Below are positions 10,075-18,178 of a DNA stretch of 64,000 bases, piece by piece. The translations under genes were made by a program, and so were the position numbers. How positions within the stretch are numbered: position 1 is the stretch's first letter; every line of letters begins with the position of its first letter. Origin of the DNA: an uncultured Anaerococcus sp. (GTDB taxonomy: Bacteria > Bacillota > Clostridia > Tissierellales > Peptoniphilaceae); the NCBI RefSeq assembly GCF_943912825.1, contig NZ_CALTUX010000006.1:1-64000 (forward strand), written 5' to 3'. The notes under the pieces are model-generated. The model worked only from the letters and a program-made list of their open reading frames with translations, did no database searches and was not told the origin of the DNA.

Positions 10075-11008
10075 CTAAATCCTCACTAGAATCTGAAATT
10101 GACTGACGCATTTTTGTATCTGCTTTAACATTTTGGAGGTTGTAATAATCCATCACTCCGAGATTGCCTTCTTTGAAGGCTTGGGCTATAGCAAGTGGGA
10201 TTTCACTTTCAGCCTCTACTACCTTGGCCCTATTTTCTTGCTCTAGGGCAATAGCTTGGGCACGACGCTCTTCAGCCTTGGCTTGGGCAATGTTTTTATC
10301 AGCCTCTGCCTGGTCTCTTTGTAGCTCTGCACCAACATTTCGTCCTACATCCACATCTGCTATATCAATTGATAGGATTTCAAAGGCTGTACCTGAGTCA
10401 AGACCCTTGTTTAGAACGGTTTGAGAAATATTGTCCGGATTTTCTAGAACAGCTGCGTGGGAATCTGATGAACCTACTGTTGTTACAATACCTTCACCAA
10501 CTCTGGCAATGATTGTCTCTTCACCAGCACCACCGACAAGTCTTTCGATATTAGCTCTTACAGTAACCTTGGCAATTACCTTTACCTCTATACCATTTTT
10601 AGCAACTGCTGCTATAACTGGTGTATTGATAACCTTAGGGGTAACTGACACTTGGACTGCCTCAAAAACATTACGACCAGCTAGGTCAATGGCTGCTGCT
10701 TGCTCAAAAGAAAGGTCTATATTGGCTCTTTCTGCTGCAATTAGGGCATCGACTACTTGGTTGATATTACCACCAGCTAGGTAGTGGCTTTCTAGGTCAT
10801 TGGTTGAAATTGGAATACCTGCTTGGTAAGATTTGATCATTGCAGCTACAATCTTTGATGGAGAAAGTCTCCTAAATCTCATAGCTACAAGGCTTGCCAT
10901 AGATATCTTAAGGCCTGAAAACCTCGCAGTTATCCAAAGTCCAACTGGTACCATTGTGAAAAATACTATGACTAATACAAAGATTAGTCCTAAAATTAAA
11001 TATTCCAT
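10067..11008 (-). CDS. floA: Flotillin-like protein FloA
   Basis: Scaffold of lipid-raft-like membrane microdomains in Gram-positive bacteria. The 313-residue protein has one N-terminal hydrophobic hairpin (1-30). A PHB/SPFH domain follows, with the family segments [35 protein letters not shown] and [17 protein letters not shown]. The C-terminal part is a helical EA-rich region ([16 protein letters not shown]). This is the YqfA/DUF1432 type. Its stop overlaps the next gene by 8 bases and its ATG abuts the nfeD stop, the conserved nfeD-floA couple. Confidence 0.96.
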   Translation of the reverse strand: MEYLILGLIFVLVIVFFTMVPVGLWITARFSGLKISMASLVAMRFRRLSPSKIVAAMIKSYQAGIPISTNDLESHYLAGGNINQVVDALIAAERANIDLSFEQAAAIDLAGRNVFEAVQVSVTPKVINTPVIAAVAKNGIEVKVIAKVTVRANIERLVGGAGEETIIARVGEGIVTTVGSSDSHAAVLENPDNISQTVLNKGLDSGTAFEILSIDIADVDVGRNVGAELQRDQAEADKNIAQAKAEERRAQAIALEQENRAKVVEAESEIPLAIAQAFKEGNLGVMDYYNLQNVKADTKMRQSISDSSEDLDV

Positions 11009-11628
11009 TATATCTCCTTTACTCTTATGTGTCCATCTTTGATATCAACAACTGACACCATTTTCCCCTTTTCTATAAATTCTGCCCTGGCCGTGGCATC
11101 ATATATTTCGCCGCCAATCTCAACCCTGCCTGCTGGCCTAAGGATTGTCTTAGTAATCCCCACGCTTCCAACAAGATAGGCATATTCTACCTTCTTGCCA
11201 GTGTAAGGTGATTTTGGCTTTGTTTCTAGGATTGACTTTTCAAAAAGTTCTGCCTTAAAACCGAGTTTTACAAAGATAGCGACAGTAGCAAGGATTGCAA
11301 GGCCTGTAGTGAGGACTACAAATAGGCCCATCCTAGGGTCAATAAAAGAATCCATCACCGAATAAATAGTAAGGGCAAGGCCTGCCACTCCAATAAGGCC
11401 AAAGCTTGGAATAAAAAGCTCCAGGCTTAAAAGGCTTATTCCAGCTATAAAGGTTATTAAAGTCACATTGTCAGCTATATTGTAAAAGGATGCTGCTATA
11501 TAAAAATAGGCAAATAAACCTAAAGCAATACCAGCAAAGAGCAATTTCTTTTGGGTAAAAAGCACACAAATCATAGAAATAACTGCCAATATAAAGGCAA
11601 AAGCTATGACTAGGTCGTTTCCAAGCAT
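11008..11628 (-). CDS. NfeD-like membrane protein (YqeZ type)
   Basis: Partner protein of flotillins, with several N-terminal membrane segments and a C-terminal OB-fold facing the cytoplasm. The OB domain carries the family-typical [24 protein letters not shown] choose the ATG at 11628 (206 residues) because GAGGAGG lies five bases before it; an upstream TTG in frame would put that ribosome binding site inside the gene. This is the first gene of the 11-kb minus-strand operon, with a TTGATT-N17-GATAAT promoter about 90 bases upstream. It lacks an obvious N-terminal protease domain, so it is the short NfeD class. Confidence 0.9.
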   Translation of the reverse strand: MLGNDLVIAFAFILAVISMICVLFTQKKLLFAGIALGLFAYFYIAASFYNIADNVTLITFIAGISLLSLELFIPSFGLIGVAGLALTIYSVMDSFIDPRMGLFVVLTTGLAILATVAIFVKLGFKAELFEKSILETKPKSPYTGKKVEYAYLVGSVGITKTILRPAGRVEIGGEIYDATARAEFIEKGKMVSVVDIKDGHIRVKEI

Positions 11629-11718
11629 AAATACCTCCTCGTACAAAATTTAAAATGAGAAAGAGCATTTGAAAATCAATCTCAAACCCACTTTAAAATA
11701 TTAATCTTCCTTATAATT

Positions 11719-11747
11719 ATTATCTAGTAAATGGGGCAAAAAATCAA
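11719..11747 (-). promoter_or_regulatory. Promoter of the nfeD-floA...guaA operon
   Basis: On the minus strand TTGATT (11742-11747) and GATAAT (11719-11724) are separated by 17 bases, a good sigma-A type pair. The start of transcription would fall near 11712, leaving an untranslated leader of about 85 bases before nfeD. Confidence 0.5.
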
Positions 11748-11810
11748 CATAAGGGGCCCATCTGTAAAATATAAAAGCACTTTTAAAAATCCTTTTCAAA
11801 ATCCCCAAGA

Positions 11811-11833
11811 AAAAAGGAGCCTGAGCCCCTTTT
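11811..11833 (-). terminator. Terminator of the XRE-ABC operon
   Basis: Minus-strand hairpin of nine pairs (AAAAGGGGC with GCTCCTTTT, one G-U pair) and a TCAG loop. The uridine run continues after the stem. It begins two bases after the ABC permease stop codon and separates this operon from the nfeD operon. Confidence 0.8.
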
Positions 11834-11834
11834 C

Positions 11835-13025
11835 TTATTTATGTTTTCTTCTTCTAGTAAAAATCGAATTAGCCGAATAATTTAGAATATGTTTCTTATA
11901 GACTTTTGAAGCTAGGATATAAGTAATATATAGGCTTAGAGCCAAAATTATTAAAGAAAGACCGCCTTCAATTATTCCTGCACTTCCCTTAATCAACCTT
12001 AAAGGCATGAAAAATACAGAAATATATGGGATAAATGATGCAATTTTTACAAATAAATTTACAGGTCTATTCATAAAAATCATGGCGACCATAAAGGCCC
12101 CTACAATTGTGATCATAAGAGGTGTCGCAACCTTTGAAGCATCTTCTTGCTTGCTGGCAAGAGAGCCCAGCATGGCAGCTATTATCATGTAGGCCAAGAG
12201 CGAGAGGATGATAAAGATGAAAATCTCCCCTATTATCATAAGGCTTGTCTTATCCAGGCTAAAATCAATTTTTATAAAGTCTAAAAGGCCCTTGGATTTG
12301 ATTATAAAATAGGAAATTGCTCCAAAAATTATATATAAAATCGAATGGACTATTATGGCAAAGAAGTTACCTAATATTTTGCCAGCAAAATAGTCCTTGG
12401 CAGAAACTGATGAGAAGATAAACTCAATCATCTTTGATCCTTTTTCTGTAGCTATATCAACGACTAGGACATTTGAATACATGATTAGCATAAAATACAT
12501 GAACATCAAAAGTATGAAGTAGGAGGCATAGATCATAAGGCTCTTGCCCTTGTCAATTTGATTGATTTTTATATCTGCCTTGGTCGAAAAAATCCCAATT
12601 TGCTCTTCATTTAAACCTGCATTTTTGATATTAATGGCATTTTGAAGCTCATTTGCAAGAAGAGGCAATTTTGAAAGTGCCTTGCTATCCATGGTTTTAG
12701 TCTCAATAATAAGTGTTATACGGCCATTTTCTTCAGAAATCTCCCCGTAAGACTCAATTTTCTCTGCCTTTAAAGTATTTTCCGCTTCATCTTTTGAAAC
12801 TAACTTATATTCATTTTCCATTTCCTTTAGGTAAGGCTTTATAGTTTCATCTGCTACTAGGTAATACTTAGTAGTAGAATCTGCCTTTTCTGATTTTGTA
12901 AGGAAATAATTAAGACCCATAGGCACTAGCATTACAAGGATTGGTATAAAAACCATGGACCAAAAGGCAGGCGATTTGATTTGTTTTTTGAAGGAATCAA
13001 GGGCAACTATTAACTTTCTATTCAT
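11835..13025 (-). CDS. ABC transporter permease, NatB/ABC-2 type
   Basis: Integral membrane subunit of an ABC exporter, partner of the adjacent ATPase. From the ATG at 13025 it has 396 residues: a hydrophobic segment near residues 20-40, an extracytoplasmic region of about 130 residues, then five or six membrane segments. This is the layout of NatB-like ABC-2 permeases. I prefer 13025 to an upstream ATG at 13055 because AAAGGTGG lies just before it and it overlaps the ATPase stop by only 8 bases. NatB-type pairs export ions or drugs; the substrate here is unknown. The upstream XRE regulator suggests inducible expression. Confidence 0.85.
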   Translation of the reverse strand: MNRKLIVALDSFKKQIKSPAFWSMVFIPILVMLVPMGLNYFLTKSEKADSTTKYYLVADETIKPYLKEMENEYKLVSKDEAENTLKAEKIESYGEISEENGRITLIIETKTMDSKALSKLPLLANELQNAINIKNAGLNEEQIGIFSTKADIKINQIDKGKSLMIYASYFILLMFMYFMLIMYSNVLVVDIATEKGSKMIEFIFSSVSAKDYFAGKILGNFFAIIVHSILYIIFGAISYFIIKSKGLLDFIKIDFSLDKTSLMIIGEIFIFIILSLLAYMIIAAMLGSLASKQEDASKVATPLMITIVGAFMVAMIFMNRPVNLFVKIASFIPYISVFFMPLRLIKGSAGIIEGGLSLIILALSLYITYILASKVYKKHILNYSANSIFTRRRKHK

Positions 13026-13902
13026 TTTCTTCCACCTTTCTGGCAAAAATTTCATTTAGGCTTGGTGGCTCTTGGCTAAACATCTCAAGGTAGCCGAGTT
13101 TTCCTACAAGTTTCTCAAAAATTTCCCTGCCGTTTTCTTCATCTTCAAGTCTGATAGTCCAGAAATTTCCTTCTCTTTTTAGGTCATAAGCTGGGAAAAG
13201 CTCTGATAAATCTGCATCAGTCCTTACTTTCACCAGGTCTTTTTCATAGGAATTTCTAATCTCATCTGGTGATCCATTTAGGACAATTTTTCCATTTTTT
13301 AGCATGATTAGCCTATCGCAAAGTTGTTCGACATTTTCCATGTTGTGGGATGAAAAAATTATGGTTGCACCTTCTTCGTTGATTTCCTTGATTATCCCCA
13401 TCAAAAGATTGGCATTGTAAGGGTCAAGGCCTGAGAATGGTTCGTCTAAGATTAAAAATTCTGGCTTATAGATTAGGCTTGCAAGAAGCTGGACCTTTTG
13501 CTGGTTGCCCTTTGAGAGGGACTTGATTTTATCATCCAGACTACCCTTGATTTCAAAACGATCAAAGTAAGCTTGCAATGTCTTTTCATCGAGATTTCTC
13601 ATTTGGTTAAGCCTTGCGAAAAACTTCACCTCTTCCCTGATGGTTTTCTTTGGTGAAAGCGAACGCTCTTCTGGAAGAAAGCCAATTTTTTCTAGGGGAA
13701 TATCTGCCATTGGCCTTCCTTCGTAGAGGATTTGTCCGTCAAAGTGGTCGTAGAAATTCATCATGGAACGGAAAAGTGTAGATTTTCCCGCCCCATTTTG
13801 GCCGATGACTCCGAAAAGTTCGCCTTTTTTAACATCAAAGCTCACATTATCGAGAGCCTTTAAATCTCCAAAATTTTTAGATAAGTTTTTTATTTCAATC
13901 AT
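13018..13902 (-). CDS. ABC transporter ATP-binding protein, NatA type
   Basis: ATPase that powers the neighbouring ABC-2 permease. It has 294 residues from the ATG at 13902, chosen because AGGAG lies seven bases upstream; an ATG 21 bases earlier lacks this spacing. Visible motifs are Walker A GQNGAGKST, signature SLSKGNQQK, Walker B LILDEPFSGLDP and the switch His in SSHN. The C-terminal region of about 80 residues is the extension seen in the exporter class (DUF4162 type). It overlaps the DUF3169-like gene by 8 bases and the permease by 8 bases. Confidence 0.92.
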   Translation of the reverse strand: MIEIKNLSKNFGDLKALDNVSFDVKKGELFGVIGQNGAGKSTLFRSMMNFYDHFDGQILYEGRPMADIPLEKIGFLPEERSLSPKKTIREEVKFFARLNQMRNLDEKTLQAYFDRFEIKGSLDDKIKSLSKGNQQKVQLLASLIYKPEFLILDEPFSGLDPYNANLLMGIIKEINEEGATIIFSSHNMENVEQLCDRLIMLKNGKIVLNGSPDEIRNSYEKDLVKVRTDADLSELFPAYDLKREGNFWTIRLEDEENGREIFEKLVGKLGYLEMFSQEPPSLNEIFARKVEENE

Positions 13903-14620
13903 TTTTTTCTCCTGCAAATCCATTTGTTAATATCCCAACTAGGGTTGGTATAAGAACTATTAGGGCTATTATAGGACTTATTTCTTCGTACAAAGCTGAG
14001 CAAAATAGGATTATGATAATTACTAATTGGCAAATTATCATTCGCTTAAAGGCCAAATAGCCTTTTTTGTAGTATTTTAATTTATCTCTCTCATCAGATT
14101 CGGCCATAAATTTTTTATCAAAGAAAATATCAAAGGCTTCAGTCTTTCTTTCTGGCTCGATTTTTTTTGTAAGTTTGTAGGTCAAATAAAACAAAAATAC
14201 ATTTATAAAAGTGAAGATAAGCAAAACACCGGTTAAGATTATGACGTCTTTAAGAGTATTATGACTAAATTTGACTTTGTTATATAGAATAATTATAAAA
14301 GATAAGAGAGTGAAAAGTCCCGCATCCCTCATAGAGTGTGTGTAGTCTATATATTTTGTCTCTATAAAATCATCTTTTTCTAATCCTAGCTCTACTTCTT
14401 TTTTTGCCCTCATATAAAAATATATGGCAAGAATTGCCCATAGAGTGTTGATGACTATTGTTAAAAGTAGGGCATTTTCACTTAGAAATGTATTTATTAT
14501 TTCTGTAAGTCCTCCTATATTTAGTTTGTTAAAAATAAAACCTGTGCATAAACCAGCTACTAATCCCAAAAAGGCTAATATAAACAGTTTATTTATGCCG
14601 ATTTTCCTATTCTTTTTCAT
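13895..14620 (-). CDS. DUF3169-like polytopic membrane protein
   Basis: A 241-residue protein with about six hydrophobic segments in three pairs (near 10-30, 38-60, 85-105, 115-140, 190-210 and 215-235). The soluble stretch (about 145-185) contains KKFMAESDERDKLKYYKKG. The overall layout and the ESDERD-like segment fit the DUF3169 family, which often sits beside XRE regulators; this assignment is from memory. The ATG at 14620 follows GGAGG with correct spacing and overlaps the XRE gene by 14 bases. Function unknown. Its position between regulator and transporter suggests a sensory or accessory role. Confidence 0.7.
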   Translation of the reverse strand: MKKNRKIGINKLFILAFLGLVAGLCTGFIFNKLNIGGLTEIINTFLSENALLLTIVINTLWAILAIYFYMRAKKEVELGLEKDDFIETKYIDYTHSMRDAGLFTLLSFIIILYNKVKFSHNTLKDVIILTGVLLIFTFINVFLFYLTYKLTKKIEPERKTEAFDIFFDKKFMAESDERDKLKYYKKGYLAFKRMIICQLVIIIILFCSALYEEISPIIALIVLIPTLVGILTNGFAGEKND

Positions 14621-14822
14621 CTGTATCCTCCAATCTAAAAATCTCATTGATATCCACACCTAGGACCTTGGCAATTGTTAAAGCCACGGTCACTGATGGG
14701 TTGTAATCTCCTCTTTCTATTAGGCTTATGGTTTGACGGCTGACTCCGACAAGCCCTCCAAGGTCTGCTTGGTTTAAACCTGCTTTTTTTCTAAAATCAG
14801 CCAAATTATTTACTAAATCCAT
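14607..14822 (-). CDS. Small XRE-family transcriptional repressor
   Basis: A 71-residue DNA-binding protein consisting almost only of a Cro/C1 helix-turn-helix: ADFRKKAGLNQADLGGLVGVSRQTISLIERGDYNPS. It belongs to the short YozG/YvaO-like group. A strong ribosome binding site (AAGGAGGG) precedes its ATG. It is the first gene of a four-gene operon with the DUF3169-like protein and an ABC exporter. Its promoter contains two identical palindromes, so autorepression is likely; this is inference from the layout. No effector domain is visible, so the inducing signal may come through the membrane protein. Confidence 0.9.
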   Translation of the reverse strand: MDLVNNLADFRKKAGLNQADLGGLVGVSRQTISLIERGDYNPSVTVALTIAKVLGVDINEIFRLEDTDEKE

Positions 14823-14844
14823 CTGCCCTCCTTTCCCAAATAAT

Positions 14845-14862
14845 TGACAACTATTCTTGTCA
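14845..14862. promoter_or_regulatory. Operator-like palindrome O1 (TGACAA-N6-TTGTCA)
   Basis: Perfect inverted repeat with 6-base arms and a 6-base spacer. It lies just downstream of the -10 element, over the predicted transcription start of the XRE operon. It is the same motif as the second copy 30 bases away. Confidence 0.7.
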
Positions 14863-14864
14863 TT

Positions 14865-14893
14865 ATTATATATCTGACAACTTTATTTGTCAA
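14865..14893 (-). promoter_or_regulatory. Consensus promoter of the XRE-DUF3169-ABC operon
   Basis: On the minus strand TTGACA (14888-14893) and TATAAT (14865-14870) are exactly 17 bases apart, a perfect sigma-A promoter. Such a strong promoter normally needs a repressor, and two operator-like palindromes flank it. Confidence 0.85.
14875..14892. promoter_or_regulatory. Operator-like palindrome O2 (TGACAA-N6-TTGTCA)
   Basis: Second identical inverted repeat. It overlaps the -35 element and the spacer of the XRE promoter. Centre-to-centre distance to O1 is 30 bases, about three helical turns, which favours cooperative repressor binding on one DNA face. Confidence 0.7.
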
Positions 14894-14970
14894 ACCTTTA
14901 TTTTTTTTGCTTTTATATACTATTGAAATAAGGGTATAATGGTAAATATACCTAAAAAGAGGTGAGAACT

Positions 14971-16509
14971 TTGATTTTTTTAAAGCAAGACGAAAACATG
15001 TACAAACTCCTTGTAGCCCTATTTCATAAGGATGGGACATGGGTAAGAATGGATGACCTTGTAGATGAATTAGACCTTAGTAAAAAGACTATCCACAATT
15101 ATATAAGCTCTCTTGAGAAGTTATTTAAAGACTATGCTAAATTTGAAATGACTTCAAACCTTGTAAAGGCAGACTTTATCCTTGATATTGGGCTAAAAAC
15201 TATCAAGAAAATTTTTATCAAAAACTCCCTAATCAGCGAAATTTTAACAAACACTTTTTTGGGGAAGGTAGATAACAAGAAGGACTTGGCTACTAAGCTT
15301 AATACCAGCGATTCTTCTATTTTTAGAAATATAGCCTATCTTAACGAGGCGATAAAAGAAATTTATAATATTGAATTTTCCTATGCAGACCTTGACTTTG
15401 TAGGCGATGAGTATGATATAGAAAAATTTTACCTAAATCTTTTCATCAATACACAACTTAGCCCACTTGACTGGCCTTTTGAGGGTCTTGTCGATGAGAA
15501 GGATGTAACTACTATTGCAGAAAGCATTGGCAAATCTATCTACATGGAGATTATTTTTGGCCAATATTCTTATATCAAGACTGCCCTTGCCATTTCAATT
15601 ATAAGGTATAGGAGGGGCTTTAAGTTTAAACTTGGCAAGATTGACCAAAATATGCTTGCCTTTGTCAAAAATTGTCTGACAAATTTGCAAGTAGCAAGAG
15701 CTACCAGAAGGCTTCTGCCTGATGAAGATGGGGATTTGACTATGGTTTTGTACCAAATTTTGGCATTTTTTATTAACCACGAGTACACCCCATATTTTAA
15801 GAGTTTGGATGAAGTTTTTGAAAGAGTCCCTGCCTACAAAGACTACTATGCCTATCTTTATGATAGGTCAATCGCCCTATGCGATAAGTACGGGATTGAT
15901 AAGACTAAGCTTGAAAACGACTACAAGGAAATTTTTTCTTACTTTTATGTAAGGTTATTTAACGTAGAACAGGCAGACTTTTTCGTAGCAAAAAGCCAGT
16001 ATCTGCTGGATTATATTAAGATTATTAATGTAGATTTTTATAAGGATATCTGGGCTATGATGGATGGGCTTTTGGATAGCTACCCTCAACTTAAGGCTAG
16101 GTATTCAACAGATGCCATGGTTTATGCCATTTATTCAACCTGGCCAGGCCTTTTCGGTCACATAATCAATTCTACAAGACCGATTAATGCTATAATTATT
16201 TCTAATTATGACAGGTACCATTCAAGACTTATCCAGGATTTTATAAATTCTACAGCATCTGTTATCCTAAGTACTGATATTTATACAAGACCTAGTCTTG
16301 ATATTAATTGGCTTAAGGAGTCTCCTTATGAAGTTATCATAACAGATTTTATCCTCGAAGCAGACCTTGGCGAAAAGATAGTCTTAAACCTCGAAAACTT
16401 GCCAAGAGCCAACAGGTCTTTTAAGATTTTAAGTCAAATCCTTGGCAAAAAATTCACTGAAACCAAGGCAGAAAACCCTAGCCTTTTTGATAATCCAAAG
16501 CCACTTTAA
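14971..16509 (+). CDS. Mga/PRD-like transcriptional regulator
   Basis: A 512-residue regulator. The N-terminal Mga-type helix-turn-helix reads MDDLVDELDLSKKTIHNYISSLEKLF, a second HTH-like stretch follows near 105-150, and a long helical middle resembles PRD domains. The C-terminal part (NAIIISNYDRYHSRLIQDFI and after) is like an EIIB-like fold of Mga/AtxA proteins. Such proteins respond to PTS phosphorylation; ptsH is present elsewhere in the window. I choose the TTG at 14971 because AGAGGTG lies six bases before it; a GTG at 14962 would sit inside that site. A -10 like TATAAT is at 14935-14940. Targets unknown; the gene stands alone with its own terminator. Confidence 0.75.
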   Translation: MIFLKQDENMYKLLVALFHKDGTWVRMDDLVDELDLSKKTIHNYISSLEKLFKDYAKFEMTSNLVKADFILDIGLKTIKKIFIKNSLISEILTNTFLGKVDNKKDLATKLNTSDSSIFRNIAYLNEAIKEIYNIEFSYADLDFVGDEYDIEKFYLNLFINTQLSPLDWPFEGLVDEKDVTTIAESIGKSIYMEIIFGQYSYIKTALAISIIRYRRGFKFKLGKIDQNMLAFVKNCLTNLQVARATRRLLPDEDGDLTMVLYQILAFFINHEYTPYFKSLDEVFERVPAYKDYYAYLYDRSIALCDKYGIDKTKLENDYKEIFSYFYVRLFNVEQADFFVAKSQYLLDYIKIINVDFYKDIWAMMDGLLDSYPQLKARYSTDAMVYAIYSTWPGLFGHIINSTRPINAIIISNYDRYHSRLIQDFINSTASVILSTDIYTRPSLDINWLKESPYEVIITDFILEADLGEKIVLNLENLPRANRSFKILSQILGKKFTETKAENPSLFDNPKPL

Positions 16510-16525
16510 AATAACTTTAAGCTAT

Positions 16526-16564
16526 AAAAGCCCCCAACTATTTTTGTCTGGGGACTTTTCTTTT
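16526..16564 (+). terminator. Terminator after the Mga-like regulator
   Basis: GC-rich imperfect hairpin (AAAAGCCCCCA pairing with TGGGGACTTTT) followed by T-rich sequence, 17 bases after the stop codon. Confidence 0.65.
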
Positions 16565-16616
16565 ATGAATTTTTTGTGTATAATAATGGAAATATTGTAT
16601 AAAAGGAGATGATCAA

Positions 16617-17300
16617 ATGTTAGCTGTAATAGTAAATACCCTGGCAGTTTTTGTCGGGGGTATGGTCGGGGCCGGCCTTTCAAACAGGCTTGCTCACAAG
16701 TACCAAGAAGCCATTATGAAGTTTTTACCTATTGCCATTCTTGTATTAGGTATCGATTCTGCTCTTAAGGGTGATATTATGATTATGATCATCTCCATAG
16801 TGGGCGGGGTCCTTGTAGGAGAATACCTAGATCTTGAGGGAGGCCTTGATAAATTTGCGGACTTTCTTAAAAAGAAGTTTATAAAAAATTCTGAAAGTGA
16901 CTTTTCCACTGGTTTTATTTCAGGGGTTTTGCTTTTTTGTGTTGGCTCTATGGGGATTCTTGGATCAATTGATGCAGGGGTTAAGGGCGATTATTCAATT
17001 CTTCTAACAAAGGCTGTCCTTGACGGGCTATCAGCACTTTTTCTTGCGGCAAGCCTTGGTAGGGGGATTGCCTTTGCAAGCCTTGCAGTCTTTATCTATG
17101 AAGGAGCTATTTGTCTTTTGGCAGGCCTTCTCTCCCCACTTTTTACAGATTTCGTCCTTGCAAATATTTCAGGTGTCGGCGGCCTTACAATCATTGCCAT
17201 AGGCCTATCCATGCTTGATATAGTCGACTTTAGGATAGCCAACGCCCTACCAGCCCTTGCCTTTCCTCTTATAATTGGTCTAATAATGTCCTTGATTTAA
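16617..17300 (+). CDS. DUF554 family membrane protein (YdfK/YqgA type)
   Basis: A 227-residue polytopic membrane protein with about seven hydrophobic segments. It shows family features: the N-terminal NTLAVFVGGMVGAGL, then FLPIAILVLGIDSAL, and GSMGILGSIDAGVKGD in the middle. DUF554 proteins have no settled function; a transport role is often supposed. An AAGGAG site precedes the ATG. The gene is monocistronic between two terminators. Confidence 0.88.
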   Translation: MLAVIVNTLAVFVGGMVGAGLSNRLAHKYQEAIMKFLPIAILVLGIDSALKGDIMIMIISIVGGVLVGEYLDLEGGLDKFADFLKKKFIKNSESDFSTGFISGVLLFCVGSMGILGSIDAGVKGDYSILLTKAVLDGLSALFLAASLGRGIAFASLAVFIYEGAICLLAGLLSPLFTDFVLANISGVGGLTIIAIGLSMLDIVDFRIANALPALAFPLIIGLIMSLI

Positions 17301-17326
17301 AAAAATCCTCCAAGCGGAGGATTTTT
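17301..17326. terminator. Bidirectional terminator between convergent genes
   Basis: Perfect stem AAAATCCTCC/GGAGGATTTT with an AAGC loop, with A-run and T-run on either side. It can end the DUF554 transcript on the plus strand and the acetyltransferase/glutamate dehydrogenase transcript on the minus strand. Confidence 0.9.
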
Positions 17327-18178
17327 CTATGCTCTATAGAGTATATAGGTATCTAGTTTTTCAAAGCCATTTGCTTGGGCTACTTCTAGTTCTAATTCTT
17401 TTTCCACTTCTATGAAATATTTGATTTCCCCAATTTTTCCAAATTCTTCTATTAGGAAATTTTCCATAGCTTTAATTAGGTTCTCGCAAATATCCTTGTT
17501 AGGGTCTTTCATAAAGATTCCAAAGATTTCTCCCTTGCAGGGATTTTTGCCGTAGATTTTTACTAAGAGACTAGCTGTAATCTCTCCCTTATCCTTTTTG
17601 ACAAAGACCCTAAACCTGTCAAAGTCCCTATATAGATTGGGGCTTGAATAGTACATACCTTTTGCAAAGGAATCGTGAAAATCCTTATAGACGGCGAAGT
17701 CTTCCTTGGCTAAGAGTTCGATATTTTCTGTAATAGCGGAAGATTTTTCTAAATTTTTAGCCTCTAGGACATGGGAGTGTTCTACAATTTTTGCTTTTTC
17801 TACAAAAGATTTTTCCTTATTTATCCAAGAAGCTTCCCCAAGACCTATATTTATAGGATAGGCCTTGTGGTCTTTTTTTATCTTTTCTAAAAGGCCTTCT
17901 AAGACCTCTGGATCCTTATTTTTTATAATAAGAAGGGTGGTTTGGATATATTTTTCATCTTCATCCCAAAAATAGGTGACAAGGCCCTTTATTTCATCAT
18001 CTTCTATGGCCAAAAGCGTGCTTGTAGCCATAAATTCTATGGAATATTCTAGCTCCCTATAAAGGTCGCTAATGGATGAAAATTTGGGGTAGGATGCTTG
18101 ATCTTGCTCCTTTATGGCAAGATCTAGGAGAGGCCTTACTTTAGCAAGGTCAGGCCTTTCTAGTTTTCTTATTTGCAT
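17327..18178 (-). CDS. Acetyltransferase-like protein, possibly tandem GNAT
   Basis: A 283-residue cytoplasmic protein. Residues 1-80 (MQIRKLERPDLAKVRPLLDLAI, then LLAIEDDEIKGLVTYF) look like the first half of a GNAT domain. A second GNAT-like half ends in EVAQANGFEKLDTYILYRA, the usual GxxxxGFE closing pattern. The central acetyl-CoA P-loop is not clear, so activity is unproven. Its ATG overlaps the glutamate dehydrogenase stop by one base, so the two are probably co-transcribed. Substrate unknown. Confidence 0.6.
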   Translation of the reverse strand: MQIRKLERPDLAKVRPLLDLAIKEQDQASYPKFSSISDLYRELEYSIEFMATSTLLAIEDDEIKGLVTYFWDEDEKYIQTTLLIIKNKDPEVLEGLLEKIKKDHKAYPINIGLGEASWINKEKSFVEKAKIVEHSHVLEAKNLEKSSAITENIELLAKEDFAVYKDFHDSFAKGMYYSSPNLYRDFDRFRVFVKKDKGEITASLLVKIYGKNPCKGEIFGIFMKDPNKDICENLIKAMENFLIEEFGKIGEIKYFIEVEKELELEVAQANGFEKLDTYILYRA

